Shown one piece after another: positions 10,489-20,990 of a stretch of 64,000 nt of DNA. The notes under the pieces were generated by a model, which was given only the letters and a program-made list of their open reading frames with translations, did no database searches and was not told the origin of the DNA. Origin of the DNA: Kappaphycus alvarezii (taxonomy: Eukaryota; Rhodophyta; Florideophyceae; Gigartinales; Solieriaceae). The stretch is taken from the NCBI GenBank assembly GCA_002205965.3, contig NADL03000008.1, positions 434,001 to 498,000 of the forward strand, in the 5' to 3' direction. A program made the translations under genes and the position numbers. The stretch's first letter is position 1. The number at the start of each line of letters is the position of its first letter.

Positions 10489-13462
10489 ATGACTGTCGCA
10501 GACGCCATCATCACTCATCCTCCCATCGAGGTAAGCCCTCTCGACGAACGCACCTACCGTGCTGTTACCCTTTCCAACAACCTCTCCGTCCTTCTCATAT
10601 CCGACCATGGCTCAGATAAGGCCGCCGCCGCCATGGACGTAGCCGTTGGTCATTTCTCAGACCCACCCGAAATCCCTGGTATCGCTCATTTCTTGGAACA
10701 CATGCTCTTTTTGGGCACCGCAAAATACCCAGATGAAGGTTCCTACAACAGCTATTTGTCCGAAAATGGCGGTTCCAGTAATGCGTACACCTCTTCTGAG
10801 AATACCAATTATCATTTCGATATGGTGGCACAAAAGGACACCCTGGCAGGCGCACAAGTACCGCGTTTCAAGGAGGCATTGGACCGCTTTGCTCAGTTCT
10901 TTACAGCTCCGCTTTTTACAGAAAGCGCTACGGAGCGCGAGTTGAACGCCGTGCATTCGGAGCATCAGAAGAATCTTCAAAATGACTCGAGGAGGATGTA
11001 TGAACTGCGAAAGGAAGTCTGCAACAAACGCCATCCGTTCCACAAGTTTGGAACCGGCTCTAGAGAAACCCTGTTGGATATGCCTAAGGCACACGCCTTG
11101 GACACGAGGCAGCGCTCTTGGATTTTCATCGCAAGTACTATTCTGCCAATCTCATGTCTTTGTGCGTCATAGGGCCGTATGATCTTGATGTTCTCTTGGA
11201 GTGGGTGGCAGAGCTGTTTTCGAGTATTCCCAATTACAACACACCACATCCATCGGAGGAGTACATCCATATCCAGCCTTGCTGCCCGACCATTTGGGCC
11301 TCAGGTATCAGTTTGAGACAATTACCGACATACGGCTGTTGGAGATTCACTGGTTGACCCCATCTTACGTTAAAGATACAAAAACAAAGCCAACTCATGT
11401 CGTCGCAAATCTAATTGGAGATGAGGGTTATGGCAGCATTCTCAGCCTACTCAAGGTAAAGGGATGGGCCGATAGTCTCACGGCGGCATCATTCCACAAA
11501 TGACTTTCGGGACGTTTCTCGTGTCAATTACAATGACCAAGGAAGGGTCGATCACGTTGATGATATTGTTGCCGTGGTGTATGACTACATCCACATGCTT
11601 CGAACGGAAAGCATCAAGGAGTGGGTCTTCAAAGAGGAAGCCAGTGTCGGCGAAACCGCCTTTCGTTTTCGCGAGCGCGAGAGTCCGTGCCGCCTGGTTG
11701 TTTCTTTAGCAGGTCATATGCATGTATGCGAACCAGAGGAGTACCTCTCTGGCATGTATCTATACAAGAAATATGATGAAAAGAAGATCATGGAGCTGGT
11801 GAATTGTTTAACTCCTGAGAATGGAAATATCTTTATCGGTGGTCGATTTGTTGCAGGGGAAACAAACAAGACGGAACGATGGTATGGCACCCCTTATCGC
11901 GTTGATCCAATTCATCCCAAGCTGCTAAGCTTGTGGAGGGATGGTGCTGGCAATTCGAGTTGTGCCTTCCAGAGCCAAACCCGTTCATCCCAACAGACTT
12001 TGAGTTGCATGCGGAGCCTCTACCTGATGGAGTGGAAGACGACGAAGGCCCAAAGGTCATTCTCACGATGATTACATGTGTGTAAATCATAAGCTTGATC
12101 GCACTTTTCGACGACCAAAGGCGATTATTATCCTCAAGATGTTCACTCCGCTTGCATATCAAAGCCCGTGGCATGCTGTGATGGTTAACATCCTCTCAAT
12201 GATGTTAGAGGATTCGCTCAAGGAATACTCATATGCAGCGGAGAAGGCTGGCTTTGCATACTCTCTCATGCAGGCGACTGCTGGTATGCGTTTGTATATG
12301 GAAGGCTACAGCCACCGAATTGATGTCCTGTTGGATGCTGTGATCAGCAAAATGACTACTTTCGAGGCAGATCAGACGCGGTTTGATATGATTCGTGACT
12401 GCGTTGAAAGGGAGTACGCCAATTTTGCCATGGCGCAGCCGTATCAGAACGCAATGTATACCATCAACTACATGTTGGAGGAGCCGAGATGGCATGTAAA
12501 GGACTATGTGAAGGTTCTCAACAGTGGTTTGGTTACACTTGAGGCCCTTAAACTATACGCCAAAGAGTTTCGAAGACGATTATTCATTCTGGCATTGTTT
12601 TCCGGGAACGTCACAGCGGATGATGCCATGGCTATGATGAAATCTGTGAAGTCCTCCTTGGATTATCAACCGCTACCGGACTCTGAGCTGATCTATCGCA
12701 GAGTAGTGAAAGCGCCGCTAGGGGGGGACACTGTCATGCGCTCTGCTCATACCAATCCGGATGACAACAACTCTGCGGTTGACGTATTCTTTGAAATTGG
12801 CCCAAAGGGAGATTTTGACAGAGACGTGAAGCTGGAGCTGCTGGGTGAAATCATGAATAAGCCAACCTTCCATGAATTGAGGACAGTCCAGCAGCTTGGT
12901 TACATTGTTTCAGAGGGAGTAGGCGCTTGCGATTATGTCCTTGGTATTTACTTCATCATTCAATCAACAGAGGAGAACCCAGACGAAGTTGTCCGTCGTA
13001 TTGACAAATTTTTGGTTGACTTCCGTAAGACGACTTTGGGGGAAATGACCAACGACAAATTTCAAGATTATGTGCGGTCCTTATCAGCTAATAAGGCAGA
13101 GCCAGACAAGAATCTTGCTGGCGGTCATGGAGATTCTGGGGGAGATTTCCTCGCGTTACAGGCAATACGATAGATCAAAGAAGGAAATAGAGGCGCTCAA
13201 GTTGGTCACAAAGGAGGACATATTGAACTTCTTTGACGTCTATATCGCAGAGGGTGGAGTTGGTCGGCGGAGAGTAATTTCGCAAGTGTATGGAACTGAG
13301 CACCCAATTGATGACGCGCGGCAGTTGTCTGACAAATCAGTCGAGATTCACGATGCGATTACATTTAGGAGACAGCAAGAACTGTACCCGGTCGGTGGGA
13401 TACATTTTGCTCAGAGGCCTTCAGTACCTGAATCTGCAGAAGTGTTGAACGTTGATGGGTAG
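10489..13462 (+). CDS. IDE: Insulin-degrading enzyme-like M16A zinc metalloprotease, copy 1; frame interrupted
   Basis: IDE (insulysin) is a large chamber-forming peptidase that degrades short peptides in the cytosol, mitochondria or peroxisomes. ATG 10489 is preferred over an upstream in-frame ATG because homology starts just after it. The inverted zinc motif HFLEH is at residues 67-71 (10687-10701), with the downstream ligand region ESATERELNAV near residue 150. The four-domain M16A length (about 990 residues) is complete. GLRYQFET, KGWADSL, ERWYGTPYRVD and the substrate-channel half HELRTVQQLGYIVSEG (12869-12916) are present, and the end is at TAG 13462. Single-base breaks lie near 11116, 11278, 11484, 11546, 11930, 12067 and 13120; between them frames are clean (12076-13110 is uninterrupted). 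A paralogue lies at 34802. Confidence 0.9.
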
Positions 13463-13712
13463 CATGCGTAGGTAGGGTTTAACATCATATCATGTTCTGC
13501 AGAGGACACATATCCCTGAAGTAATTTGACATCTATGATGCGTGACGAGAGGGAGGAATTACATCTACCGCGAGACACGCGATATAGTAAAGGCGATGAA
13601 ATGCAGGCCATCAGTTGGCTCAAACACTAGCCTTACCCGATTCATTTAAGAAGAAGAAATCTTTTACTCTTTTTACTTATCTTGAGTGTACACCGACTGA
13701 CCGACTATTCAG
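13463..13712. other. Gap between IDE copy 1 and retrotransposon fragment
   Basis: About 250 bases with no coding signal. They hold the 3' end of the IDE gene and the 3' flank of the minus-strand non-LTR element. Confidence 0.4.
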
Positions 13713-14736
13713 TCACGAGCTAACTGGATGGACCACATCGGTCACGTGCAGTGGGGCCCGCGATATGATGGCCATAGCCACCGACGACCACAAAGTGCAA
13801 CTGATACGCTGGTAGGTGCGTGTGCGAATCGTAGCGTCCGAAGTGTGGCATTTCCTGGCTACACGTGGTACAAACTCTTCGATGAATAATGCGGTATCCG
13901 GAGAAGGGGCACCGAGGGAGTCAAAGACCAGAGGTTGGAATCGGAAACCTGGGTCCCGGGAGGGCAGAGAGGGGGGACCAGGCGCCTTGACAGCTTGTGC
14001 TGTAGGTCCTGGATCTTGCGATGGTGCATGAGGGCGGCAGCCCCACCGGCGACTTGCGTCGCTTTGGTGATGGAGGTCTGCTTGAACGGAGACGTGACGG
14101 CGACGTCACATGCAATGGGTCGGTCTGGTAGGGCAGCTTCAGTGTCACGGGGGGATGCACGAGGAGAAAGTCAGCGGGCCTGTAGTCCGTCCCGGGGAGG
14201 AGATTCTCAGCTTCGAACTCGTAGTCAAGGCCGGCGGCACGGAACACGTGCCACGCGAATACATTGCGAACGGAGTTGTGGCGGTGAATGCGCCCGAACT
14301 CTGAGACGCAGCGGTCGGCGGCATGGTCACCGTGGACATCCATGTCCTGCTGGCAGTGGTGGCATTTCAATGGCACCGAGTCTGTGTAGACTGGGAGACC
14401 GAGGTGCCTGCGCAGCATGATGCTCCAGTGTGCTGATGACACCTTCGTCGCTGTGGGGGGTGGGCCCATAAGAACGCTGCCGCACCGGTGTTACGGAAGG
14501 CCAAGCCTCGAATCCGGCGACGTGTGGACGTGTCGGAGTGGCAGCTAGGATGTGGCACTCTCTTCCATAGTTCATCCTCCCAAAACTCCTTTGCCCTGGC
14601 TTCTTGCTGCGCCCGATTTAGATGAGATTGCAGGTTGACGGGCATGAAGGGGATAGAACAAACTCCCCTCACCAACTTTTCGTGCTTCTGCATTCTGAGA
14701 AATTTGCCAGACTTTTCGTTTCAAGGAAAAGAGCAT
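13713..14736 (-). mobile_element. 3' end of a non-LTR retrotransposon with restriction-like endonuclease
   Basis: The minus strand encodes the C-terminal part of a LINE-type protein. A helical linker (RAQQEARAKEF) is followed by RRHLGLP. A zinc knuckle comes next: CHHC, then GDHAADRC 8 residues later, then GRIHRHNSVR. The endonuclease-like RPADFLLV segment is at about 14165-14195. The tail continues KQTSITKATQ and VFDSLGAPSPDTA...FVPRVARK to TGA at 13713-13715. Elements with this layout (CCHC then a restriction-like endonuclease after the reverse transcriptase) belong to the R2/NeSL-like side of non-LTR elements. No reverse transcriptase lies upstream on this strand, so the copy is 5'-truncated, as is usual for LINEs. 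Several frame changes are present. Confidence 0.7.
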
Positions 14737-14964
14737 CCAGGCTCACGAATATTTGATCGTTGCAAGTGCATGTCGCTCTGCAATGGCCTTGAGAGCAGCT
14801 TAAGTTTCAAATGAGGAACAACTCCGCGATCACTGCACGAATTTCTGTAATAATTTAGACAGCGGAAGGAGACTTACTGAGACTCCTGCTTTCATGCCCT
14901 TCTCCATTTCCTTATTCATCCTTCTGCAAACTTCCTCCACTTGCCATGGCCTTCCTTTCTTGGC
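14737..14964. other. Short unassigned stretch
   Basis: No coding signal or repeat is recognised between the truncated LINE and the plus-strand unknown ORFs. Confidence 0.35.
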
Positions 14965-15605
14965 ATGGCGAAAGCCAAAGGCGAGGAGGCACGTTCGCTT
15001 TCCTGGGTGGACACAGCTAAAGCGCACATGCAACCAATAGTGTCAAAAGTACCCTCGCTTACAGACTGGATCACTTCCAGGAAACGCCAGTACTACTCCC
15101 ACCCAACGCCCCGCAACTCCACCGCCGATACCCAGTCAGTATCGCGCCCACCCCGTCGACGGAACGACAGGATTTGAATATGAAACCCGATGATATCTAC
15201 TCTCGCGTTATCCGCAGGGCGCCAAGCAAGAGAGCCCTGACGCCTTATACGGACGCACAGGCATGCCTGCTGGTAGCAGCAGGGGGCGCCGGAGAGACAC
15301 TACCGATGCACGTTTTCCTCGAGGTTGGGGAACAGACAATCGTGGTGCACTTCGCTGCGGGTTCTCCAACTCTAAAGCCCCGCAATGGCCTCCCTGGCGC
15401 TCTTCTATTTACGCAGACCTCGTCCGAACCCATCGCCGAGCTACCTACGGTCGAATGGCAAGTCGGCGCTCGCATTGCAGCCGCCCGTGAGGTCGCAAAC
15501 CCTGAAGATCATAGCCTCCGATTTAAACTGGACATGGCAGATGGGAAGGTCCTAGCGGGAGCAATCACTCGCCTTATTGACGAAGCAGCAGCCCTAATAC
15601 CATGA
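14965..15605 (+). CDS. Hypothetical protein, frame interrupted
   Basis: ATG 14965 opens a frame (MAKAKGEEARSLSWVDTAKA) that passes, with one base lost near 15172, into a clean frame running to TGA 15603-15605. Together they give about 213 residues. The second half is mixed alpha/beta in character (LPMHVFLEVGEQTIVVHFAA, ...LRFKLDMADGKVLAGAITRL). No family is recognised. It sits directly upstream of two more short plus-strand frames with similar base composition, so the three may be pieces of one ORF or of a transposon-encoded protein. Confidence 0.35.
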
Positions 15606-15649
15606 GGAAATGCCTTCGTGGAGAACTTTATTACAAGGATCTATAGGGG

Positions 15650-16152
15650 GTGCTCACAATTGGCATCGACAAAGGAACAAGAAAGGACAGACCCTTAGCT
15701 GACGAGGCCCATACCCTGACAACCGACAGGTTGTCTCGGATGCGCGGGACACCTCCAATGCAACGTGGGAGCCAGACAATCCGTCAAAGGCACACCATAA
15801 CACATACAGACATTCCGGACGATGGAGTGCATATACCGGAACACGCTACAGCCCGGGAGGAACCGGAAAGCGCCATGCCACAGGCGACAAGCACAACACC
15901 AACCCTCCAAAAACTGCGCAACTCTCGCCTGCCAACCTTCGGGTTGCTAAAACGAAGGAAACAGGTGCCGCTCAGCGGCTCAAATAACCCAAGCCCGTCC
16001 CTGGAGCCCCCGCCATGATGACGGCTAAGACCGAGCGACGCATGAACTCCACCCACGCCCAGTCACAGCGCATGAAGGAGATGTGGATGGCGAAGGCACA
16101 ACTCGACCTTGCTCCCCACTGGGCCAACGGGCGGCAAAGAATCCCGCCATGA
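15650..16152 (+). CDS. Two overlapping hypothetical frames, possible continuation of the preceding ORF
   Basis: A basic, Thr/Pro-rich frame (15650-16018) overlaps by ATGATG a 45-codon frame from 16015 to TGA 16152 that reads KTERRMNSTHAQSQRMKEMW. Basic peptides of this kind resemble the DNA-binding linkers of retroelement or homing-type proteins, but that is only an impression. No catalytic domain follows. It may be the 5' part of a broken non-LTR element on the plus strand. Confidence 0.25.
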
Positions 16153-16297
16153 ATTCGTCCCTCCTTTGTCTCAGGAAATGTTTCAATAAACTTCCAGTAA
16201 AGGCCCGGGGGATACACTTCGAAGGGTACATCTAGGCGATACGGTAATTTAAGTTCTGGGAGATGCGGGAAAACCTACTATCTTAAGAAAAAGTTTA

Positions 16298-17040
16298 CTA
16301 TCCAACGACTTCAAAGGCCTTATTATCATTGGCAAGCCCGTAGGTTTCCACAGAGGCTGTGAGTTCGATGTAAAGCATCTTAGTATCATCCTTTCGCCAG
16401 GTCATATTAAACTTATCGTGGACGTCTGTTTCCACAGGAAATGGTAGCGGAATTTTCCAAACAGAAACAACATCATCATCCTTCCTCTGCTTCAACTTAT
16501 TCAATGCCGCTTCAAAGGCCAGCATTTTGGGGTGATAATTGGTTATCTTATCCGGCTCGTTACTCTGTGACCACTTCGCATAAAAAACTTTGCAACACCT
16601 AAGAGGCTTTGCCCACGTTATTGTAAGTTCAAAGATCAATTGCCTCACGGGCTCAACACGATAGCTGAATCCACCTGCTTTCACACCTGATGGAAGGACT
16701 ATTGCTAGACTCACTCTTTTTGTTGTGTCTCAGGTTCTACCCAAGAGGCAAGCAAATGGGCTGGATGCAAAACAGCAGCTTCCGCCGGCAGCTCGGAGGA
16801 AGTGCTGACCTCTGAGTGGCTGTCCTCACCCATAAGTTCTTCGTAATTTCGTTTTTTAGAAGCCCCATCGACACCCAACGTGCGTCGCTGTACCAAACCA
16901 CCAGACATATTATCATCGAGGTCCGCTGCATACACATGAATGTCAGAGATTGAGAAATGAGGTATAGTATTGCAGAGAATTACATAAAAGACATACCATC
17001 TGCTCGAACAGTTTCGTACTCATGCGTAATTCAATTGCAG
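16298..17040 (-). CDS. Hypothetical spliced gene on the minus strand
   Basis: The main part (16298-16908) encodes about 205 residues with one single-base break near 16712. The N-terminal third is acidic and low-complexity (EELMGEDSHSEVSTSSELPA). The rest is a mixed-fold domain with VEPVRQLIFELTITWAK, FYAKWSQSNEPDKI and DKFNMTWRKDDTKMLYIELT, ending at the complement of 16298. A canonical intron (complement of 16926-16996, GTATGT...TGCAG, 71 bp) joins an upstream exon ending EYETVRAD smoothly to ADLDDNMSGG. The true start is not found. No family is recognised. Confidence 0.4.
16926..16996 (-). other. Probable spliceosomal intron (71 bp)
   Basis: On the minus strand the sequence reads AGATG|GTATGT at the donor and TGTATGCAG|CGGACC at the acceptor, with an AT-rich body containing ATACTATAC as a possible branch point. 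Removing it keeps one continuous frame (TVRAD then ADLDDN). Confidence 0.5.
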
Positions 17041-17869
17041 CACGAACGAACGGCACTTAAGCTGTCCTCCTTAAGTAAGGACGACATGTTAAATACGGTC
17101 TTTGGTTTCTCAGCACTATTGATCTGTTTTGATTCGAATAACTTTCACAAATGGCCGACTGCCTCCGAATTCTTCGTTGATTTCTTACTTGGGGCCATAA
17201 CGTCCGGTGGTACGGTTGCAGTCCTGTGTTGAGTTCCAGTTTCATCAACAAAGACGATCCCCTACCGTGTGTCCTAGACACGATATTTATGTTCGATGCT
17301 TGTTAAAAAACAAACATCAACGAACCAAAAATATAGCCCAAAAAGCGAATATTCGATGCACAAACATTCGAAATTCGCTTTTTGGCAGCAGTCTAAAACC
17401 AAACAAAACATTGTATGCTGCCTTTACTCTTTCTTTCTATCTGTTTTGGCGCCAAAGTTACTAGATCACAGTACTGTGAATACTGTCTTGCCAGGAATAG
17501 TTATAGATAAACGAGTATGGCATTATACTGAGAATGACAAAAAAGCAAATATTCGGACTTTTTACGAATATTTGGTCTTTTAGGAGGCTGCTCTAATGGT
17601 AAGTGGGAGCTCTTTGAAGAAATGTTACCAATGAGCTGTCTAATTACGTGAGTAGCACGATTATTCGCAGAAATTTTGCCAATTAAGGTGATTATATCAA
17701 GTTCGGAGCGCCTTGAAGTTTGCAGAATCGAATTTTTGCCAAATGTTTGTCGAATATTCGGAAAATATTCGACAAATATTCGAAAACCATTCGGAACAAT
17801 GCATAACTTGAAATTTTACATTTTATTTTCATTATTGTACTTTGCATCGGTAAAGATGCAACAGGCATC
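17041..17869. repeat. AT-rich stretch with a cluster of AATATTCG inverted repeats
   Basis: There are three hairpins. The arms are 17338-17358 with 17365-17385 (about 21 bp, few mismatches, 6-base loop), 17546-17555 with 17565-17574 (10 bp), and 17746-17758 with 17764-17776 (13 bp perfect, 5-base loop). All share the core AATATTCG or CGAATATT, and single copies are scattered between. No gene is seen. The cluster may be the terminal region of a mobile element or a regulatory or matrix-attachment DNA. Confidence 0.6.
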
Positions 17870-18305
17870 TTGTTGGGATGCATGTTCCAGCTTTATTGGA
17901 ATCCACAAGTCACCATGCCTCATTCGCGAGTAACTGAGGCAATCATTATCTCCGCCAGCTCTTCCTTCCTTGGGAAAGTGGAGCAGTATAGCCATGTCTC
18001 TGAGGTCCGTCGATTTCGTGGTGCCTTTGGCGTAAACCCTACTGTGGCAACCGAAGCCTGGAAACTATTGACCTGTCACCTGCAGTCTACGAGTGAACCT
18101 CGTCATCTCTTATGGGGGCTTTTTTTTGAAAATTTATAATAACGGGAACATTAATGCAGCTCTTGCAGGTGTGGACGAGAAGACCTTCAGACTTTGGAGT
18201 TGGAGAGTTGTGAAACGAATCGCCTCGCTTAACTTTGTCAGTTGTTTCTTTATTTTTCTCCTCAAATACCGTCTGGTATCGCTACTAACTCATTGTAGGT
18301 TGACT
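17870..18305 (+). mobile_element. N-terminal fragment of a transposase-like protein, with a probable intron
   Basis: The frame reads VEQYSHVSEVRRFRGAFGVN, EPRHLLWGLFF, then after one base change in a T8 run KIYNNGNINAALAGVDEKTF and SWRVVKRIASL. This order (FxxxFGV, HLLWxLxFLK, Y.....aAxAGV..KTFRKW) is that of the N-terminal region of DDE transposase-like proteins common in algae and oomycetes. It breaks off at 18237, where GTCAGT starts an intron-like sequence with a perfect TACTAAC branch point and ends TTGTAG at 18298. The 1.4-kb dispersed repeat starts eight bases later, so the catalytic part is missing. Confidence 0.5.
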
Positions 18306-19716
18306 AGCTTCCCTGGTACTCCCGTAAAGGATCTACCAGGGCAATTTTTTCATTATTAGTAGATGCGATGAAAAGATAGCAAGATTATCAATCTCAGATT
18401 CCAAATTAAATCATAAGCCAGAGCCATGAAATCATCAAGGGAGCAAACCGAATTCTACTCCGACTGCTCTTATCGTTCACCAAATCTTTTCATTTCTACA
18501 TTCAGGCTGAAAAAAATCGACTGTCGTGAAATTTGTAGAGTCACTTGAATTTGACATTTTCGACGTAATTTTGGGGCGAATCTTTAAAATGACCATGTCT
18601 TTACACTACAATGTAAACCGCTACCGTAAAAAATTAGGGTTTACCGCCCCCAAAGAGACTAAATAAAGAGTTAAAGATATTTTTGAGCGTAGTATTAGCT
18701 TTTTAATCTCTTTTGATAGTTTAAAACAATAGCATTTTAGAGTTATCGGAAAACGTAAGAACCTTCTTTATAAGTAAGGTTGAAATCAGGACAAATGCCG
18801 TAAATGTAGCGTTATTGGTCGATATTTTTGCTAAGTGATTAGTCACGCATGATGATTACCCTTTTCATATTGTTTTAGTAACACTTGAAGCTCACTTTGG
18901 ATTGATCCTAAACCAGTACCAATAGATAGTCATTTTGAAAAATGTGTACAGCATTGACAGGGATTTAATTTTGAAGCAAATTATTTCTATACTGAATTGT
19001 ATCGGGTGATTTTGAATGCTTCAGTGGGGACGGATTTGCAAGTTGTCCGGATCTTTTGGCCATCTGCAGTGGCCAAAAATGAGTAGAACTCCCCCCCGCA
19101 TACTTCACGGACAGTATTGTCACGCAGGAATGCTTGGCTAAGTAATTGGTTCTCGGGAACAAAACAGAGCGAAGGCTTGAACTGAACTGTCATAAATTGC
19201 TTTGTCAAGGAAAATTTGCGGATATGATTCCCTTCCTGAAAATGGTGATATCGATAAGCAGAATACATACAGACTTCTTGATGCTTTTTCAATTATTCAG
19301 AGGCATCGTACATGGCGGTTATAAAAGTCGTAGTGAGGAAAGTAAAGACTTCAACAAGTTGCAGAATACAGATAAAAATAGTTGGAGGTAGAATTCGCAT
19401 GTGTCCGAGAAAAGAGCAATGTCTATAATCGAAGGTAAGCAGTCAGCTATCGGTGAATCGCTAGTTGGTTGAGCAGTATAAGTAGTTACAGTCAAGTCTA
19501 TGATCATTTAGGGTTTTCATGTACCAGTATTTAATTACCAATGACCTTAAAATCAAAATTAGCGGACTGAATGCCCTTATTAAAAATCCACAACAACAGT
19601 AATTAATAGTGAAGGCGACTTAAAACCCTTTTATTGGAATTATAAGTTGTTACAATTTTGTCCAGAACTGCATTTGGAGATTACAAGAAGTTTTACTCCG
19701 AAAAGATCTGCATTCT
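18306..19716. repeat. Dispersed 1.4-kb repeat, copy A
   Basis: It aligns along its whole length with 59699-61087 in the same orientation, by eye at about 80 per cent identity with small indels. Shared landmarks are AGCTTCCCTGGTAC at the left end, GTAGATGCGATGAAAAG, GAGGGAGCAAACCG or its variant, TGTGTACAGCATTGACAGGG, and GATCTGC near the right end. The left end holds a small hairpin (CCCTGGTA...TACCAGGG). No long ORF is conserved between copies, so it is either non-autonomous or a long terminal or solo element. The decayed Tc1/IS630-like gene starts within about 40 bases of its right end. Confidence 0.75.
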
Positions 19717-19749
19717 TGTATTGCATTATTCCACTACGTCTAGTCGCTG

Positions 19750-20990
19750 AGCGCACAACCGCTACAACACGAGTATCTAAACGCATTGTGTCTAATCTGA
19801 CCACAGCTAATGATGTTCAGAACTTTCCATCCGACGACATCATTGTCGGAGAGGAACGAGATGAAGTGCCCAATGCCTTCACTTCTGTTATACGCACGCT
19901 AATCCGAGACCTAATCATACCGGAAGAGAAGCTGCCCTCCTTGGGTTCAATTCATGAAAAGCTAAGGCGAGGTAATTCCAGCTGGCCCCAAGACAGAACT
20001 GATATGCCGCAGACGCAGTGGCCATGAATTAATAGCAGCGTTCGGCGATCTATGCGGAACTCGGGATTCTCGTATGAAAACGAAAGTCGCATTATGAGTT
20101 CACAAAAGAACAAGCAGATATTGCAACTATGAGAGATAACTACTTGGAATGGATTGGGAACTATCGTGAAGAGGGATACAGCATATTTTATCAGGAAGAA
20201 ACGTGGGTGATTAAGAACACGGCTTCATCTAAGCTGTGGCAACATAACTGCATACACGAACCCTATGGTACTACAAGGTTCCATCCGGCGATCGCCCAAT
20301 TGTATCACATTTAGGTTCGTCTGAGACTGGATTGCTGGAGGTATTCCTGCTTTTGTTTACGGGACGCAAGAAGAGGAACCCAGATTACCACTCCGAGATG
20401 AATGCCCAAAATTTTTAAAAGTGGTTGAAGGAGAAGTTGTTTCAAAAATTCAGTCTAATGGGCATAAATTTGTACTCGTTTTAGACAGGGCTAAGTATCC
20501 AACTATGCTAACTGAACAGACTCGCCCTCCGTGACTCTTGGAGTAAAGCAAGAATGGTGGATGCAGCTAGGAGATGGGGGAGGTTCCAGAAAACTGGCCC
20601 ATTGTCTGGTGGAGTAGGAAGACCAAAGCACAGATTCTAGATCACTTACGGACTGTGGCTCCGGATCCGAAGTATGAATTAAAAGAGCTAGCTGACAGTT
20701 TTGCAAGTAGGGATTTCAAAATTAAAATTCTTTTTTGCCTGTGGTACATCCTGAGCATAATTCAATAGAAATGATTTGGGTTCTGTTAAGAGGACACTCG
20801 CTGCTAGAAACATGACTTGAAACGTGACTTAGAAACTGTCCGATATCGAGAGGAGAACCAAATTAGGGATGCAGAGGTATACAGCCGAAGTGTTTAAAAG
20901 GTATTATGGGCATGCCCTGAAAGAGGAAGATGGGCAACATACTGGGCGAGATACATATGGAAAGGGGGAAAAGTTTGGGTTCTTCAATAT
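19750..20990 (+). mobile_element. Decayed Tc1/IS630-like (DDE_3) transposase gene
   Basis: The N-terminal helices are at 19750-20100. The block YLEWIGNYREEGYSIFYQEE runs on into TWVIKNTASSKLW (20141-20243), matching the DETWVNQN...SKVW block of IS630/Tc1-related DDE_3 transposases. VLDRAKYPTML is at about 20476-20510 (second catalytic Asp kept), and WSRKTKAQILDHLRTVAPDP with LADSFASRDFKIKILF at 20610-20735. A HNSIEMIW segment carrying the third acidic residue is at about 20757. The first catalytic Asp of DETW is Glu here, and several stops and shifts interrupt the frame, so the copy is dead. The C-terminal YYGHALKEEDG is near 20900. Confidence 0.65.

Noticed and set aside
1897-13462. Short introns as the cause of frame changes in the conserved genes
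   Set aside because: At the breaks examined the homologous residues on each side are adjacent, leaving one or two bases and no GT...AG sequence.
10489-13462. Programmed frameshifting as in Euplotes
   Set aside because: Break sites share no slippery motif or stop-codon context, and both gains and losses of a base occur.
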